A DNA stretch of 64,000 nt, from NCBI RefSeq assembly GCF_052115025.1, contig NZ_JBFRFW010000011.1, positions 1 to 64,000 on the forward strand, in the 5' to 3' direction. The notes under the pieces were generated by a model that was not told the DNA's origin, ran no database searches, and was given only the letters and a program-made list of their open reading frames with translations. This stretch comes from Bradyrhizobium_A sp052115025 (GTDB taxonomy: Bacteria; Pseudomonadota; Alphaproteobacteria; Rhizobiales; Xanthobacteraceae). The position numbers and the translations under genes are program-made. Below are positions 53,377 through 63,049 of the stretch, piece by piece. Position 1 is the first letter of the stretch. Every line of letters starts with the position of its first letter.

Positions 53377-55371
53377 ATGAAACGGATTCATCTGGCCGTC
53401 GGCGGCCTGCACGCCCTCATCGCGACCAATGCGCTCGCGGCCGACCTTCCCGCACGCACGCTGCCGCTCAAGGCACCCGCGGCAACGCTGTACAACTGGA
53501 CCGGCTTCTATGTCGGCGGCCATGCCGGTTACGGCACCGGCAGCCTCGGCCCGGACACGCAGGCCATTCCCGCCCAGGCAGTGTTCGTCGAGCCGACGGT
53601 GACCGGTCTGATCAGCGGCTTCCAGGCCGGCTATAATCTCCAGCTCCGCAACAACTGGGTGCTGGGTGCGGAAGCCGATCTCACCTTCGCAAGCCCTATC
53701 GACCAGCTGCGTCTTGCCCCGGCGCCCTACAACACCACGCTGGACTTCACGGGAACGGCGCGGGCCCGCATCGGCTACGCGTTCGGCCCGATCATGCCCT
53801 ATGTCACCGGCGGCCTCGCCTTCGGCCAGAGCCGGCTGCGCCTCAACACCGACGACGGCAACGTGATGTCCTCGCATCATCTGATGCAGGTCGGCTGGAC
53901 CGCCGGCGCCGGCATCGAGATGGCGGTCGCAGGTCCCTGGAGCGCACGCGTCGCCTACGACTACATCGATCTCGGCCGCAAGGCCTACCAGCTCGACGCC
54001 CTCGCGCTGCCGGACGTTCATGTCGATCCGCGCGTCCATCGCATCACCTTCGGGCTGAACTACCGCCTGTGGGACCCCGCGACGGGCGCACCGTTCGCGA
54101 TGCCCGCAGGGCTGACCGACACCGCGCCATCGCCGAACTGGAACGTGCACGGCCAGACCACCTTCATCGCCCAGGGCTATCCCTCGATCCGCTCGCCCTA
54201 TGAAGGCGCGAACAGCCTGCCGCGCGGCGGCCAGACGCGCGAGACCTGGACTGCGGACATCTTTCTCGGCTGGCGGCTGTGGGACGGCGGCGAGCTCTAC
54301 TTCAACCCGGAACTGGCACAGGGTTTCGGCCTCGACGGCACGCTCGGCGTCGGCGGCTTTCCGAACGGCGAAGCGCAGAAGGGCGGCGCAACCTTCCCCA
54401 AATTCCGCCCGCAACGCTACATCTTCCGCCAGACCTTCGGTCTCGGCGGCGAGCAGGAAGAGGTCGCCGACGGCCCGATGCAGCTCGCCGGCAAGCGCGA
54501 CATCGATCGCGTGACGCTGACCATCGGCCGCTTCGCGGTCGGCGACTATTTCGACGGCAACGCCTACGCCAAGGACCCGCGCACCGACTTCATGAACTGG
54601 GCGATCTGGTCATCCGGCGCCTATGACTTCCCCGCTGACCTGCCCGGCTTCACCCGCGGCGCGGTGGTCGAACTCAACCGCAAGGACTGGGCGGTGCGCG
54701 GCGGCTTCTTCCAGGTGCCCGAAGCGCCGAACAGCGACGTCCTCGCCTACAAGGGCGGTGCCGGCGGCGTGGTCGAGCTGGAGGAGTGCCACACCCTGCT
54801 CGGTGCGCCCGGCAAGCTGCGCTTCGGCCTGTTCGCCAACCGCGGCGTCACCGGCAAGTATCGCGACGCGCTCGGCATCGCCGCCACCGACCCGACCCTC
54901 GACATCAACGGCGTGATGACGAGCATCCGCAAGAACCAGCTCAAATACGGCTTCTATGCCAATCTCGAGCAGGCGATCACCGACGACGTCGGCGTGTTCG
55001 CCCGCCTGAGCTGGAACGACGGCCGCAGCGAGATCCTGTCGTTCACCGACATCGATCAGAGCCTGTCCGGCGGCGTTTCGATCAAGGGGCGCGCGTGGGG
55101 CCGGCCGGACGACACCATCGGCATCGGCGGCGCGCTCAACGGCCTGTCGTCGGCCCATCGCGACTTCCTGGCCGCTGGCGGCACCGGGCTGCTGATCGGC
55201 GACGGCCGGCTCAACTACAGCGCCGAGAAGATCCTGGAGGCCTACTACGCCTACCGCGTCAACACCTGGAGCTCGGTGACGCTCGACTACCAGTTCGTCG
55301 CGAGCCCGGCCTACAACGCCGACCGCGGCCCGGTCTCGATCATGGCCGTGCGCGCGCACGCGGAGTTCTGA
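53377..55371 (+). CDS. Fusion of surface beta-barrel and OprB-type carbohydrate porin
   Basis: 664 aa. Signal peptide ending ALAADLPA. Residues about 35-230 repeat the Omp25-like barrel (LYNWTGFYVGGHAGYGTGSL to VHRITFGLNYRLWDP), and residues about 250-664 match an OprB/carbohydrate-selective porin barrel (WNVHGQTTFIAQGYPSIRSP, RVTLTIGRFAVGDYFDGNAYA, EILEAYYAYRVNTW). The two barrels are joined without a second signal sequence. GAGG precedes the ATG. Role: sugar uptake across the outer membrane; whether both parts insert is open. Confidence 0.85.
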   Translation: MKRIHLAVGGLHALIATNALAADLPARTLPLKAPAATLYNWTGFYVGGHAGYGTGSLGPDTQAIPAQAVFVEPTVTGLISGFQAGYNLQLRNNWVLGAEADLTFASPIDQLRLAPAPYNTTLDFTGTARARIGYAFGPIMPYVTGGLAFGQSRLRLNTDDGNVMSSHHLMQVGWTAGAGIEMAVAGPWSARVAYDYIDLGRKAYQLDALALPDVHVDPRVHRITFGLNYRLWDPATGAPFAMPAGLTDTAPSPNWNVHGQTTFIAQGYPSIRSPYEGANSLPRGGQTRETWTADIFLGWRLWDGGELYFNPELAQGFGLDGTLGVGGFPNGEAQKGGATFPKFRPQRYIFRQTFGLGGEQEEVADGPMQLAGKRDIDRVTLTIGRFAVGDYFDGNAYAKDPRTDFMNWAIWSSGAYDFPADLPGFTRGAVVELNRKDWAVRGGFFQVPEAPNSDVLAYKGGAGGVVELEECHTLLGAPGKLRFGLFANRGVTGKYRDALGIAATDPTLDINGVMTSIRKNQLKYGFYANLEQAITDDVGVFARLSWNDGRSEILSFTDIDQSLSGGVSIKGRAWGRPDDTIGIGGALNGLSSAHRDFLAAGGTGLLIGDGRLNYSAEKILEAYYAYRVNTWSSVTLDYQFVASPAYNADRGPVSIMAVRAHAEF

Positions 55372-55403
55372 GCCGGGCACGCGACCCTCTCGGTGTCCGT
55401 CGT

Positions 55404-55448
55404 CGCCGGGCAGCACGATCCGTCCTGAACGGACCGCGCTGCCTGGCG
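55404..55448. terminator. Large hairpin between convergent porin and SulP genes
   Basis: CGCCGGGCAGC pairs with GCTGCCTGGCG (one mismatch), with an inner stem TCCGT/ACGGA. It has no T run. Probable terminator or boundary structure for the two convergent genes. Confidence 0.45.
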
Positions 55449-55525
55449 CGACAAGGCAAGCAGCAAGCACCGTCTTCACACCGCTTGCGGCCTGTTTCCA
55501 GCGCGCCACCACCATTGCCGGAGCG

Positions 55526-57181
55526 CTACGCCCCCTGGCGCGGCCGGCACGCCTGCACCGCCTGCTCCACCGTGTGGAACAGGCGGTCGGGCCCGAGCTC
55601 CTGCTCGACGCCGAACCGCACCATCGCGGCCTGGGCGCGCTCCGATTCCAGCCGTGCGATGGCGAAGATCATGCCGTTGGCGTGGCAGCTGCGGATCAGG
55701 TCCTTGAGCACCTGCGCGGCGGTGAAATCCATCTCGACGATCCCGGTCGCTTCCAGCACGAACAGCCGCGCCTGCGGCGATGCCCGGCGCAGCGCGACGA
55801 TGTCACGGCGGAAATGCTCGGCGTTGAGGAACGACAATGGCGCCTGAAACCCCGCCACCACCACGCCGGGCTCGCTTTCACCGGGCATGTGCGCGCTCTG
55901 CGGCCACCAGATCGACGTGCCGGGCACACGCTCGAACAGCTGGGCCCGCGCCCGGGTGGTGCTCCAGATGCCGTGCAGCAGCGACAGCGCGATGCCGACC
56001 CCGACGCCCTGCTCGATCGGAAACAGGATGATGGCGGCTGCGGTCGCGGCGATCAGCAGGAACTCGCCGAGCGATTGGCGATAGACGGTCACGATCTGCC
56101 TGGTACGGATGATGCGCAGCGCCACGAACAGCAGCACGCCGCCGAGCGCCGCATTCGGCACATGGCGCAGCAGCGCGGCGCCGAACGCCAGCAGCGCCAG
56201 CACGATGGCCGCCGCCGCAAGGCCGGCGAGCTGCGAGCGGCCGCCCGTTTCGGCCACGATCGCCGTGCGCGGCGGGCTGGCGTTGACGGGGAATGCGCCG
56301 ATCAGGCCGGACAGCAGGCTGCCGGCGCCGACGCCGATGAAGTCGCGGTCGACATCCGGCGGCGTGTCGGGATCCGACGGGAACGAGCGCGTGGTGGCGG
56401 CGGTCTGCACCATCACCACCATGGCGATGATCAGCGCCAGCGGCACGAGGTGCACCCATTGCATGATGCCGACATCGGGCAGTGTCAGCCGCGGCAGCGC
56501 GCCATGCAGCTCGCCGAGCACCGCGACGCCGCGCGCCTCCAGCCCCATCAGCACCACCGCGGCGCTCGCCGCGACCAGCCCGATCAGCGCGCCGGGAATC
56601 CTGGCGTCGATCTTTTCCGAGACAGTGATGATCGCGAGCACGCCAAGGCCGATCACGATGGTGAAGGGATTGGCCGCGCCGAGATGCGACAGCAGCGTCC
56701 ACAGCCGCGCCAGCATCGGCCCTTCCGGCCCCGGCAGCCCGAGCACCGCCGGCAGCTGCGAGATCAGGATGTGGATGGAGATGCCGAGCAGGAAGCCGAC
56801 GGTGACCGGCACCGACAGCAGGTCGGCGATCCAGCCCAGGCGGAAGATGCCGCCCGCGACCAGCAGCACGCCCACCATCAGCGACAGCGTCACCGCAAGC
56901 GCCGCGTAATCCGGCGAGCCGGCGGTGGCGAGCAGCGCAAGGCCGCCGGCGAAGATCGGGGTGATGGTCGAATCCGCGCCGCTCGACAGGAAGCGGTTGC
57001 CGCCCAGCACGGCGAAGGCCAGCGCGCCGGCGAGGAACGCGAAGAAGCCGATCTGCGGTGCGAACCCGCCGAGCCGGGCGGTCGCCATCTGCTCGGGAAT
57101 GGCGATAGCGGCGAGCGTCAGCCCCGCGACCAGGTCCCGCGACAGCAAGGCCGCGCTGTAGCCTTGCAGCGAGCGCAACAC
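55526..57181 (-). CDS. SulP/SLC26-family anion permease with STAS domain
   Basis: 551 aa. N-terminal membrane domain of about 10-12 segments starting DLVAGLTLAAIAIPEQMATA (the SulP motif), with FLSSGADSTITPIFAGG and GAFPVNASPPRTAIVAETGG; the C-terminal 110 residues form a STAS domain (LFVLEATGIVEMDFTAAQVL). It moves sulphate, bicarbonate or dicarboxylate. Start is a GTG at 57181 with no good ribosome-binding site, so the exact N-terminus is open. No carbonic anhydrase gene is attached. Confidence 0.9.
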   Translation of the reverse strand: MLRSLQGYSAALLSRDLVAGLTLAAIAIPEQMATARLGGFAPQIGFFAFLAGALAFAVLGGNRFLSSGADSTITPIFAGGLALLATAGSPDYAALAVTLSLMVGVLLVAGGIFRLGWIADLLSVPVTVGFLLGISIHILISQLPAVLGLPGPEGPMLARLWTLLSHLGAANPFTIVIGLGVLAIITVSEKIDARIPGALIGLVAASAAVVLMGLEARGVAVLGELHGALPRLTLPDVGIMQWVHLVPLALIIAMVVMVQTAATTRSFPSDPDTPPDVDRDFIGVGAGSLLSGLIGAFPVNASPPRTAIVAETGGRSQLAGLAAAAIVLALLAFGAALLRHVPNAALGGVLLFVALRIIRTRQIVTVYRQSLGEFLLIAATAAAIILFPIEQGVGVGIALSLLHGIWSTTRARAQLFERVPGTSIWWPQSAHMPGESEPGVVVAGFQAPLSFLNAEHFRRDIVALRRASPQARLFVLEATGIVEMDFTAAQVLKDLIRSCHANGMIFAIARLESERAQAAMVRFGVEQELGPDRLFHTVEQAVQACRPRQGA

Positions 57182-57345
57182 CGGTCAGGCCGTCTTGCTC
57201 TCCGCGCCTTCGCGCATCGATGTCTCCGCCATCATCCCTCCCTCGCCGGCTGTCGCCTGGCCGGCCGTCGATTCGTCAGACCTGGAGGTAGCCTAGTCCC
57301 GCATGGGCCGGGGCGGAAAGCCCTGCGGCGCGAGGGCGGAGACGG

Positions 57346-58104
57346 TCAGTTGAACAGCACTTGCCGCGCGAGCTGGGTGCGGCTCGACACCCCGAACTTC
57401 TGATAGATGCTCTGGACGTGGGTGCGCACCGTCGGCAGCGAGATGCAAAGTTCGTCTGCGATGGTGCGGTCGGAGCAGCCGCGCACGATCGCGGCGGCGA
57501 TCTCCTTCTGGCGCGGCGTCAGCGCCACCGACTGGCCACAGCGCTCGACCCGCGCCGAAACGTCGATCTGTCCGCGCGGCAGCTCGACCAGGCGGCGCTG
57601 CAGCAGCGCCTGGGTGAACGCGACGCCGATCGCATCGAGGATCTCGACGTCGCGCTTCGAAAAATCCTCCTTGTGCCGGCCTCGCCAGATGCGCAGGTCG
57701 CCGATGTTGTGGCCGCCGGCATAGGCATAGAAGTTGACGCCGAAGTGCAGCCCGTCACGGGTCAGGAAATCATTGAAGAATGCCGTCCGCTCGAACCGGG
57801 GGCGTTCGATGATCTCCGACACGCAGGTCGCGGTGCGGCGACGCTGCAGCGCCGGCGTGATCGGATCGTGGAACTGAAAATAGCGCTCGTAATTGCCGAG
57901 GTTGGCATCGTCCATGTTGATCGACACGCGATCGACGAAGCAGCGCTGCTCCGGATCCCAGACATAGGATGCGATGTATTGCGCATCCATCAATTCGAGC
58001 AGCAGTTCGCCGATCACCCGTCGCAGCTCGGCCGAACCGTGGTCCGCGGTCAGCTCCCGCATGATCCGGAAGACGATCGCCGTTTCCTTGTGCGAAAGGT
58101 TCAT
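57346..58104 (-). CDS. LuxR-type transcriptional regulator with sensory N-terminal domain
   Basis: 252 aa. C-terminal LuxR helix-turn-helix: LTPRQKEIAAAIVRGCSDRT then IADELCISLPTVRTHVQSIY. The N-terminal 180 residues look like a GAF/PAS-like sensor with DFSKRDVEILDAIGVAFTQALL as linker helix; acyl-homoserine-lactone site residues are not evident. It lies 102 bases downstream of the glycosyltransferase genes on the same strand and could regulate them or the SulP gene. Confidence 0.85.
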   Translation of the reverse strand: MNLSHKETAIVFRIMRELTADHGSAELRRVIGELLLELMDAQYIASYVWDPEQRCFVDRVSINMDDANLGNYERYFQFHDPITPALQRRRTATCVSEIIERPRFERTAFFNDFLTRDGLHFGVNFYAYAGGHNIGDLRIWRGRHKEDFSKRDVEILDAIGVAFTQALLQRRLVELPRGQIDVSARVERCGQSVALTPRQKEIAAAIVRGCSDRTIADELCISLPTVRTHVQSIYQKFGVSSRTQLARQVLFN

Positions 58105-58206
58105 GCTCGCAGACGGGATTTGCCCGTCCCCCCCGGACGCGCGCTGCGCGGAGAAAACCTTAGGACCGGGGACCGCTTCGTTCAACGGGAAAAACAACTT
58201 TTGCGT

Positions 58207-59886
58207 TCAGTACTCGATGTTGACAACTCCAAATTTAAACAACCACAGGAGACTCAACGCCACCTTCTCCCTGCGCAAATGCCCGAATGCCGTCTCGAGC
58301 TGGATCACGGTCGCGCTGCCGTTGCGCGCGATGGCGGCGACGAGCGCCGCCAGATCGGCAGGCGTCAGCAGCAGCGGCAGCAGCATCGCATGGGAGGGAT
58401 GAGCACGAAGCTCGGTGAGCTGCGCGGCCGTCGTCGCAGCGACACAGCGCACCACCGACGTGGGAGCAAGTTGCGCGGTGGCAAAGTGGCCGAAAGCATG
58501 GAACGGATCGCTCAGGCCGAACTGGGTGAGCGGCGGCCGGCCGCTCGTGCTGCGCGCCGCCTGCAGACGGATCGCCGCCAACTCGTCCCACAGCGCTTGA
58601 TACTGCGCCAGGATCGCGGTCCAGTCATAGTCGCCGACGACCCGTGCCAGGCCTGCGCGGCCGAGACGCCGGCGCAGCTCGGCGCTTGCCGCCAGCGCCG
58701 CGATCCGGCGCGCCGCGACACCGATGTCGACCGCCACGACCTGGTTCAGCGCCGCGATCGAATCGTCGAAGCTCTCGACGCCGAACGCCGCACGCGTCAG
58801 CACCATATCGCTCTCGCGTGCCGACGGCATGCAGGTCGGCACCACATATCCGGTTTCGCCGTCGACCACGCTTTCCCTCAGGCCGCTCCAGTCGCTGACC
58901 ACGCAGGGCAAGGATGCCGCCATCGCCTCCAGCACCGTCATGCCGAAGGTCTCCTGCAAATTGTCGGGCAGCGAGACGAAGAGATCGGCAGCCGCCCAGC
59001 TCGCCTCCGATGACGCCGGGTCACGGCCATCGATCCACGAGATCGGCACGTCGCCGCAGTAGGCCTGCGCGAGGGCGCGGAATTCCGCCTCGACCAGCGG
59101 ATTGACGAACTGCCCGGCCATCAGCAGATGGAGATCGACACCGGGCGTCGCGGCGGCGGCCTCGCGGAACGCCATGAACAGCGGCGTCGGATGGGCCTTG
59201 GTGAGAAAATTGAAGCGGCCGAAATAGAGCCCGACCACGGCGCTGTCGGCTATGCCGAGCTGCCGCCGCAGTACCCGTCCCGCGGCCGCGCGGGCGTCGG
59301 TCCGCTCGAAACGCGCCGCATCGACGCCAAGCGGGATGACCGGCAGCTGCGCCGGCATGGCGCTGCGCGCGCCGGTGCGCTCTTCCAGATAGTCGGCAAA
59401 ATCGTCCAGGATCGCGCGCACCGACCGGCGCGCCGCCTGCGAGGTGCAGACCAGCGCGTCCCAGGGCTGCAGCGGTGCGACCAACAGGTCCTGCAGGCCG
59501 GCGATCACGCCGCTTTCCGACAGCGTGTGCGTGACACCGCACAGGCTGTAGGCGTCGTCACGCAGCGAGCGCCGCATCCAGGCGAGCCGTCCGAGCACCG
59601 GATCGGGCCAGTACAGCGTGCCGAGACGCGCGATGGCGTCGATATCGTTGACGCCGATGTGGTAGGCCGCAGCGGGGTCACCGCCGAATTCAGCGATCTG
59701 CTCGCAGAACGCCGAGAAGTCGTCCGGGGTCGCGGCGACGCAGCGATAGCCTTCCGCACGCTTTGCCAGCGCAAACGCCCTGAGGAACTCGCGTCCGGCC
59801 GATTGCCGCCCGACAATGCCATGGGTGGTCCGCCCGTAAGCGTCCGGTACATAGGAAATGCCGCAACGGGAGACCCGGCTCAGCAT
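58207..59886 (-). CDS. Glycosyltransferase (GT4-like), second of coupled pair
   Basis: 559 aa. Central GT-B transferase with VVGLYFGRFNFLTKAHPTPL (sugar-nucleotide-binding start), DGRDPASSEASWAAADLFVS and SLPDNLQETFGMTVLEAMAASLP (E-x7-E of retaining GT4 enzymes). An N-terminal 170-residue part lacks motifs and a C-terminal extension of about 100 residues is of unknown purpose. Its start lies seven bases inside the upstream glycosyltransferase gene, so translation is coupled. Likely cell-surface polysaccharide or glycolipid synthesis. Confidence 0.82.
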   Translation of the reverse strand: MLSRVSRCGISYVPDAYGRTTHGIVGRQSAGREFLRAFALAKRAEGYRCVAATPDDFSAFCEQIAEFGGDPAAAYHIGVNDIDAIARLGTLYWPDPVLGRLAWMRRSLRDDAYSLCGVTHTLSESGVIAGLQDLLVAPLQPWDALVCTSQAARRSVRAILDDFADYLEERTGARSAMPAQLPVIPLGVDAARFERTDARAAAGRVLRRQLGIADSAVVGLYFGRFNFLTKAHPTPLFMAFREAAAATPGVDLHLLMAGQFVNPLVEAEFRALAQAYCGDVPISWIDGRDPASSEASWAAADLFVSLPDNLQETFGMTVLEAMAASLPCVVSDWSGLRESVVDGETGYVVPTCMPSARESDMVLTRAAFGVESFDDSIAALNQVVAVDIGVAARRIAALAASAELRRRLGRAGLARVVGDYDWTAILAQYQALWDELAAIRLQAARSTSGRPPLTQFGLSDPFHAFGHFATAQLAPTSVVRCVAATTAAQLTELRAHPSHAMLLPLLLTPADLAALVAAIARNGSATVIQLETAFGHLRREKVALSLLWLFKFGVVNIEY

Positions 59887-60998
59887 GCGGCGACCACCGC
59901 TTGCCGCCGCGCCAAAAGATGCTCGATGCGGTCGCAGGCCCGCAGCGCCGCGGCAGTCCAGCTCCAGCGCTGCCCGATGGCGGCTGCCTGACGCAGCGCG
60001 CGCACCCGCAACACATCGCGCTGGCGCACCATCGTGCGCATCACCTCTGCGAGGCCGTCGATGTCCGGATCGGCCCACTCGCCGTAATCGCCATCACCGC
60101 GAACGAAGCATGGCAGCGCCTCCGGCGTCACCGGCACGAGGCGGAACGGAATCGCCAGGCTGTTCTGCGCGTCGGCGAAGGCGCTGTGGCCGGCGAACTG
60201 CGTGACGGCGGTCGGGAGCCCGCTCGCCAGCGCCTCGAGCGCCGGCAGCCCCCAGCCCTCCGCCCACGACGGCGCGACGAACGCATCGCAACTGCGATAC
60301 AGCGCCGCCACGTCGCGACGGCGCGGCAGCGGCTGCACCGGCACCACCCAGCGCCGCCGCCGCAGCGCCATGTTCTCGATGAAGCGCACGGTGTCGAACC
60401 CGGGCAGCAGCCGGTTGTGGCAGGCGAGCAGCAGATAGACCGGCTCGTCGACGGCGAACGCGCGATCGAAGGCCTGCAGCAGCTCGAAGGTGCCCTTGCG
60501 CGGTTCGGCCTTGCCGACATGCAGAAAGCGAAAGCCATCGAGTTCGTCGAACAGCGGCAGGCCGCGACCATGCGGCTGGAACAGCAGGTCGTCGACGCCT
60601 TCCGGCACCACATGAACGCGCGCCGGATCGACACCATTGTCGCGCAGCACGTCGGCTCCCCAGGCCGTCGGCGTCCAGACCTCGTCGGCCATGGCGAGCG
60701 GAATCATCCAGTCGTCGGGAAGGCGGTTGGATTCCCAGACGGTAAAAGCGATCTTGCGGGCCGGACAGCCGCCGAACAGCGCGACGCCCGGGCCGCCGCC
60801 GACAATGATGACGGCGTCGTCAGGACCGGGCCAGTCGCGCCGGTCGGGATAGCGCCCGTCCGGCCGCGGCGTCATGTCGAGCCCCCGCACCGGGCGCGAC
60901 GATACCCGCTGCAGGGCGGCGAGAAAATCCGCGGCCTGGACGCCGAAGCCGGTCGCGGGCTGGCCGAGCATGCCCGCGACGAAGACGGTTCCGCTCAT
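59880..60998 (-). CDS. Glycosyltransferase (GT4-like), first of coupled pair
   Basis: 372 aa. GT-B enzyme: GMLGQPATGFGVQAADFLAAL at the start, ADEVWTPTAWGADVLRDNGV, FLHVGKAEPRKGTFELLQAF, and APSWAEGWGLPALEALASGLP (E-x7-E-type acceptor motif). It overlaps the FAD-oxidase gene by four bases (ATGA) at its start and the next glycosyltransferase by seven at its end, so all three genes are one coupled unit. Donor and acceptor sugars are unknown. Confidence 0.85.
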   Translation of the reverse strand: MSGTVFVAGMLGQPATGFGVQAADFLAALQRVSSRPVRGLDMTPRPDGRYPDRRDWPGPDDAVIIVGGGPGVALFGGCPARKIAFTVWESNRLPDDWMIPLAMADEVWTPTAWGADVLRDNGVDPARVHVVPEGVDDLLFQPHGRGLPLFDELDGFRFLHVGKAEPRKGTFELLQAFDRAFAVDEPVYLLLACHNRLLPGFDTVRFIENMALRRRRWVVPVQPLPRRRDVAALYRSCDAFVAPSWAEGWGLPALEALASGLPTAVTQFAGHSAFADAQNSLAIPFRLVPVTPEALPCFVRGDGDYGEWADPDIDGLAEVMRTMVRQRDVLRVRALRQAAAIGQRWSWTAAALRACDRIEHLLARRQAVVAAC

Positions 60999-62788
60999 GT
61001 GTAGTAGGCGTAGCGCGGCGGCGCGACCGCGGTGATCGGATTGTTGTTGGAGACGGTGAAGGTACCGCCAAGCGATTTGATCACGCCAGCGGCGCAGTTC
61101 AGCCCGGACTGCAGCGCGCCGTCGGCCCAGCCGCCGGTCCAGGACGTGCAGTCGCCGGCGACGTAGACGAGGTTGTCGATGGCGGAGCCGGCCTTGCCGA
61201 AATCACGGTAGACGGTGTCGACGTAAGGATCCTGGCCTGGCTGCGCCAGCGTGAAGGCGCCGAAATAATCCTTGGTGGACTGCCAGACCACGCTGCGCAT
61301 GTCGCGCTCGAGATTGCCAGAATAAGGCACCAGCTGGTCGGCATAGTCGGAGAACGCCGTGCCGGCGGTGATGGTGCGGATTTCGTTCTTCAGCGTCTCC
61401 AGCAGCTCGGCGGGGCTCAGCGCCTGCGTCTTGGTGGAATCGTCTTCCCAGGTATAGGTGACGAGCACCACACCGCTCTGCGGATCGCCGTAATCGAGCG
61501 TATAGAGCTGCGGCAGCTTGGTGTCGGACAGGATGTTGCGCGGGAAGCGGGTATTGTTCCAGAACTTCTTGGTGCGCAGGAACAGCTTGGTCGACGAGGT
61601 CACGTGGATGCGGTTGATGGCTTCACCGACATTGGGATAGGTCGTCTGCTGGTTGGGCGGCAGCTGCGGCTGCGCATCGCTCAGCGACAGCCCCATCTCC
61701 ATCGCCCGCGTGGTGGCCGCAACGATCACCCGGTTGAAGGTCTGCTTGCTGCCATTGCCAAGGGTCAGCGTCACGGTGCCCGGCTGCTGTTCGGCGACCT
61801 TCACATGGGTGACGCGGGTGTTCGGCACATAGCTGCCGCCCGTCGACGTGAAGCGGCTGACGAACGCCTGACAGAGCTGCGAGATGCCGCCGGGCACGAA
61901 GCGCTGGTCGGTTTCGAGCGCGTTGGTCAGCAGGCGGTAGATGTAGTTGAAGCCGATGCCATAGAGCGGCCCGAAGCCGCCGGAGCCGATGCCGAGCGTG
62001 CCGAAGCGGGTGAAATCCTCCGCGGTCCAGACCGCGCCCGCAGGCACCTGCCATTTGTGCTGCGGACCGAAGATCTTGGAAAGGCCGGTGTAGAAGCTGT
62101 CGCTGCCGAACTCGTTGAGATAGTACTGCCAGGCATTGGTCACGTTGGCGAGCGCGGTGCCGTTGGTCGGCGACAGCTGCAGCTGGGTGTTGAACGACAC
62201 CGACGACCAGAACGAGACGCCATTCGGCACGGTGATGCCGTTGTTGACCAGCGCCACCCAGCCATTCCACACCCGCTCGAAGCCGTTCGGCGGCACCGCC
62301 GGATTGGACCACATCTGGCCCTGCCCCTTGTAATAGACCCAGGTCGGCTGCTTGCCGGGGTCGGGAAAGTTGGCCGTGGTCTGGATGTTGAAGGCGTTGA
62401 GATAGTAGAACAGCGCCTCCTCGCTCGGCGGAAAGCGCATCGCCCCCATCTCGGCGATGTCCACCGTCGCGACGCCGTTGGAGTCGCGGAACCGCGAGCT
62501 GTACAGCCGGCCTCCCGGCGGGCGCTTGTCAGCGACCTCCTCCGCGGTCTCGGCGTCGAACAAGGTGACCTTGGCGCCGCATTTCTGCAGCTCGAACGCC
62601 GCGACGCAACCGGCCGCGCCGCCGCCGACGATCCCGACCGTCTGGCCACTCAGCTTGCCGATCGGCGCGTTGATGCCGCCCGACTGGTTGAGCCAGTCGG
62701 AATACACAAAATTGGGCGTATCCACGAATGCCTGGGGTTGCGCCACCTGGGCCGGAAAAGGACGCAAATTGGGAATGAATGTCGCCAT
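60995..62788 (-). CDS. FAD-dependent amine oxidase (L-amino-acid oxidase / tryptophan 2-monooxygenase-like)
   Basis: 597 aa. N-terminal dinucleotide motif GQTVGIVGGGAAGCVAAFEL near residue 48 followed by VTLFDAE; Arg-rich GGRLYSSRF and MGAMRFPPSEEALFYYL; C-terminal FAD-contact VYVAGDCTSWTGGWADGALQ then SGLNCAAGV, as in flavin monoamine oxidases. AGGAGCGACGGC precedes the ATG. First gene of a coupled unit with two glycosyltransferases, an unusual partnership. It may oxidise an amino acid or an amino-sugar precursor; that is inference. Confidence 0.85.
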   Translation of the reverse strand: MATFIPNLRPFPAQVAQPQAFVDTPNFVYSDWLNQSGGINAPIGKLSGQTVGIVGGGAAGCVAAFELQKCGAKVTLFDAETAEEVADKRPPGGRLYSSRFRDSNGVATVDIAEMGAMRFPPSEEALFYYLNAFNIQTTANFPDPGKQPTWVYYKGQGQMWSNPAVPPNGFERVWNGWVALVNNGITVPNGVSFWSSVSFNTQLQLSPTNGTALANVTNAWQYYLNEFGSDSFYTGLSKIFGPQHKWQVPAGAVWTAEDFTRFGTLGIGSGGFGPLYGIGFNYIYRLLTNALETDQRFVPGGISQLCQAFVSRFTSTGGSYVPNTRVTHVKVAEQQPGTVTLTLGNGSKQTFNRVIVAATTRAMEMGLSLSDAQPQLPPNQQTTYPNVGEAINRIHVTSSTKLFLRTKKFWNNTRFPRNILSDTKLPQLYTLDYGDPQSGVVLVTYTWEDDSTKTQALSPAELLETLKNEIRTITAGTAFSDYADQLVPYSGNLERDMRSVVWQSTKDYFGAFTLAQPGQDPYVDTVYRDFGKAGSAIDNLVYVAGDCTSWTGGWADGALQSGLNCAAGVIKSLGGTFTVSNNNPITAVAPPRYAYYT

Positions 62789-63049
62789 GCCGTCGCTCCT
62801 AAAGCATCGAGGCTTCGAAAAAGCTCTGGTCTTCGCCGCGCCGTGGCCCGCGAGCCGACGCATCGGCATCAAAATCTCACTCTGGCAAAAACCGGTCTTG
62901 GCACCATCGTTACTAATGATGATTTTGGCCGGGAGCGCCGACGTCTCTCGGCGCATCGATGCCGTCACGGTGGCGCGACACACATCACGATGCGTCCGCG
63001 GAACGGCGCGCGGCTTCGAGCGTCTGCACGTCGCAGACGATGCTTCGCG
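62789..63049. other. Intergenic region between FAD oxidase and AsmA-like genes
   Basis: 261 bases upstream of the oxidase unit, containing its likely promoter. The stretch around 62875-62935 is A/T-richer (AAAATCTCACTCTGG, TTACTAATGATGATTTTGG) than its neighbours. No gene seen. Confidence 0.4.
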
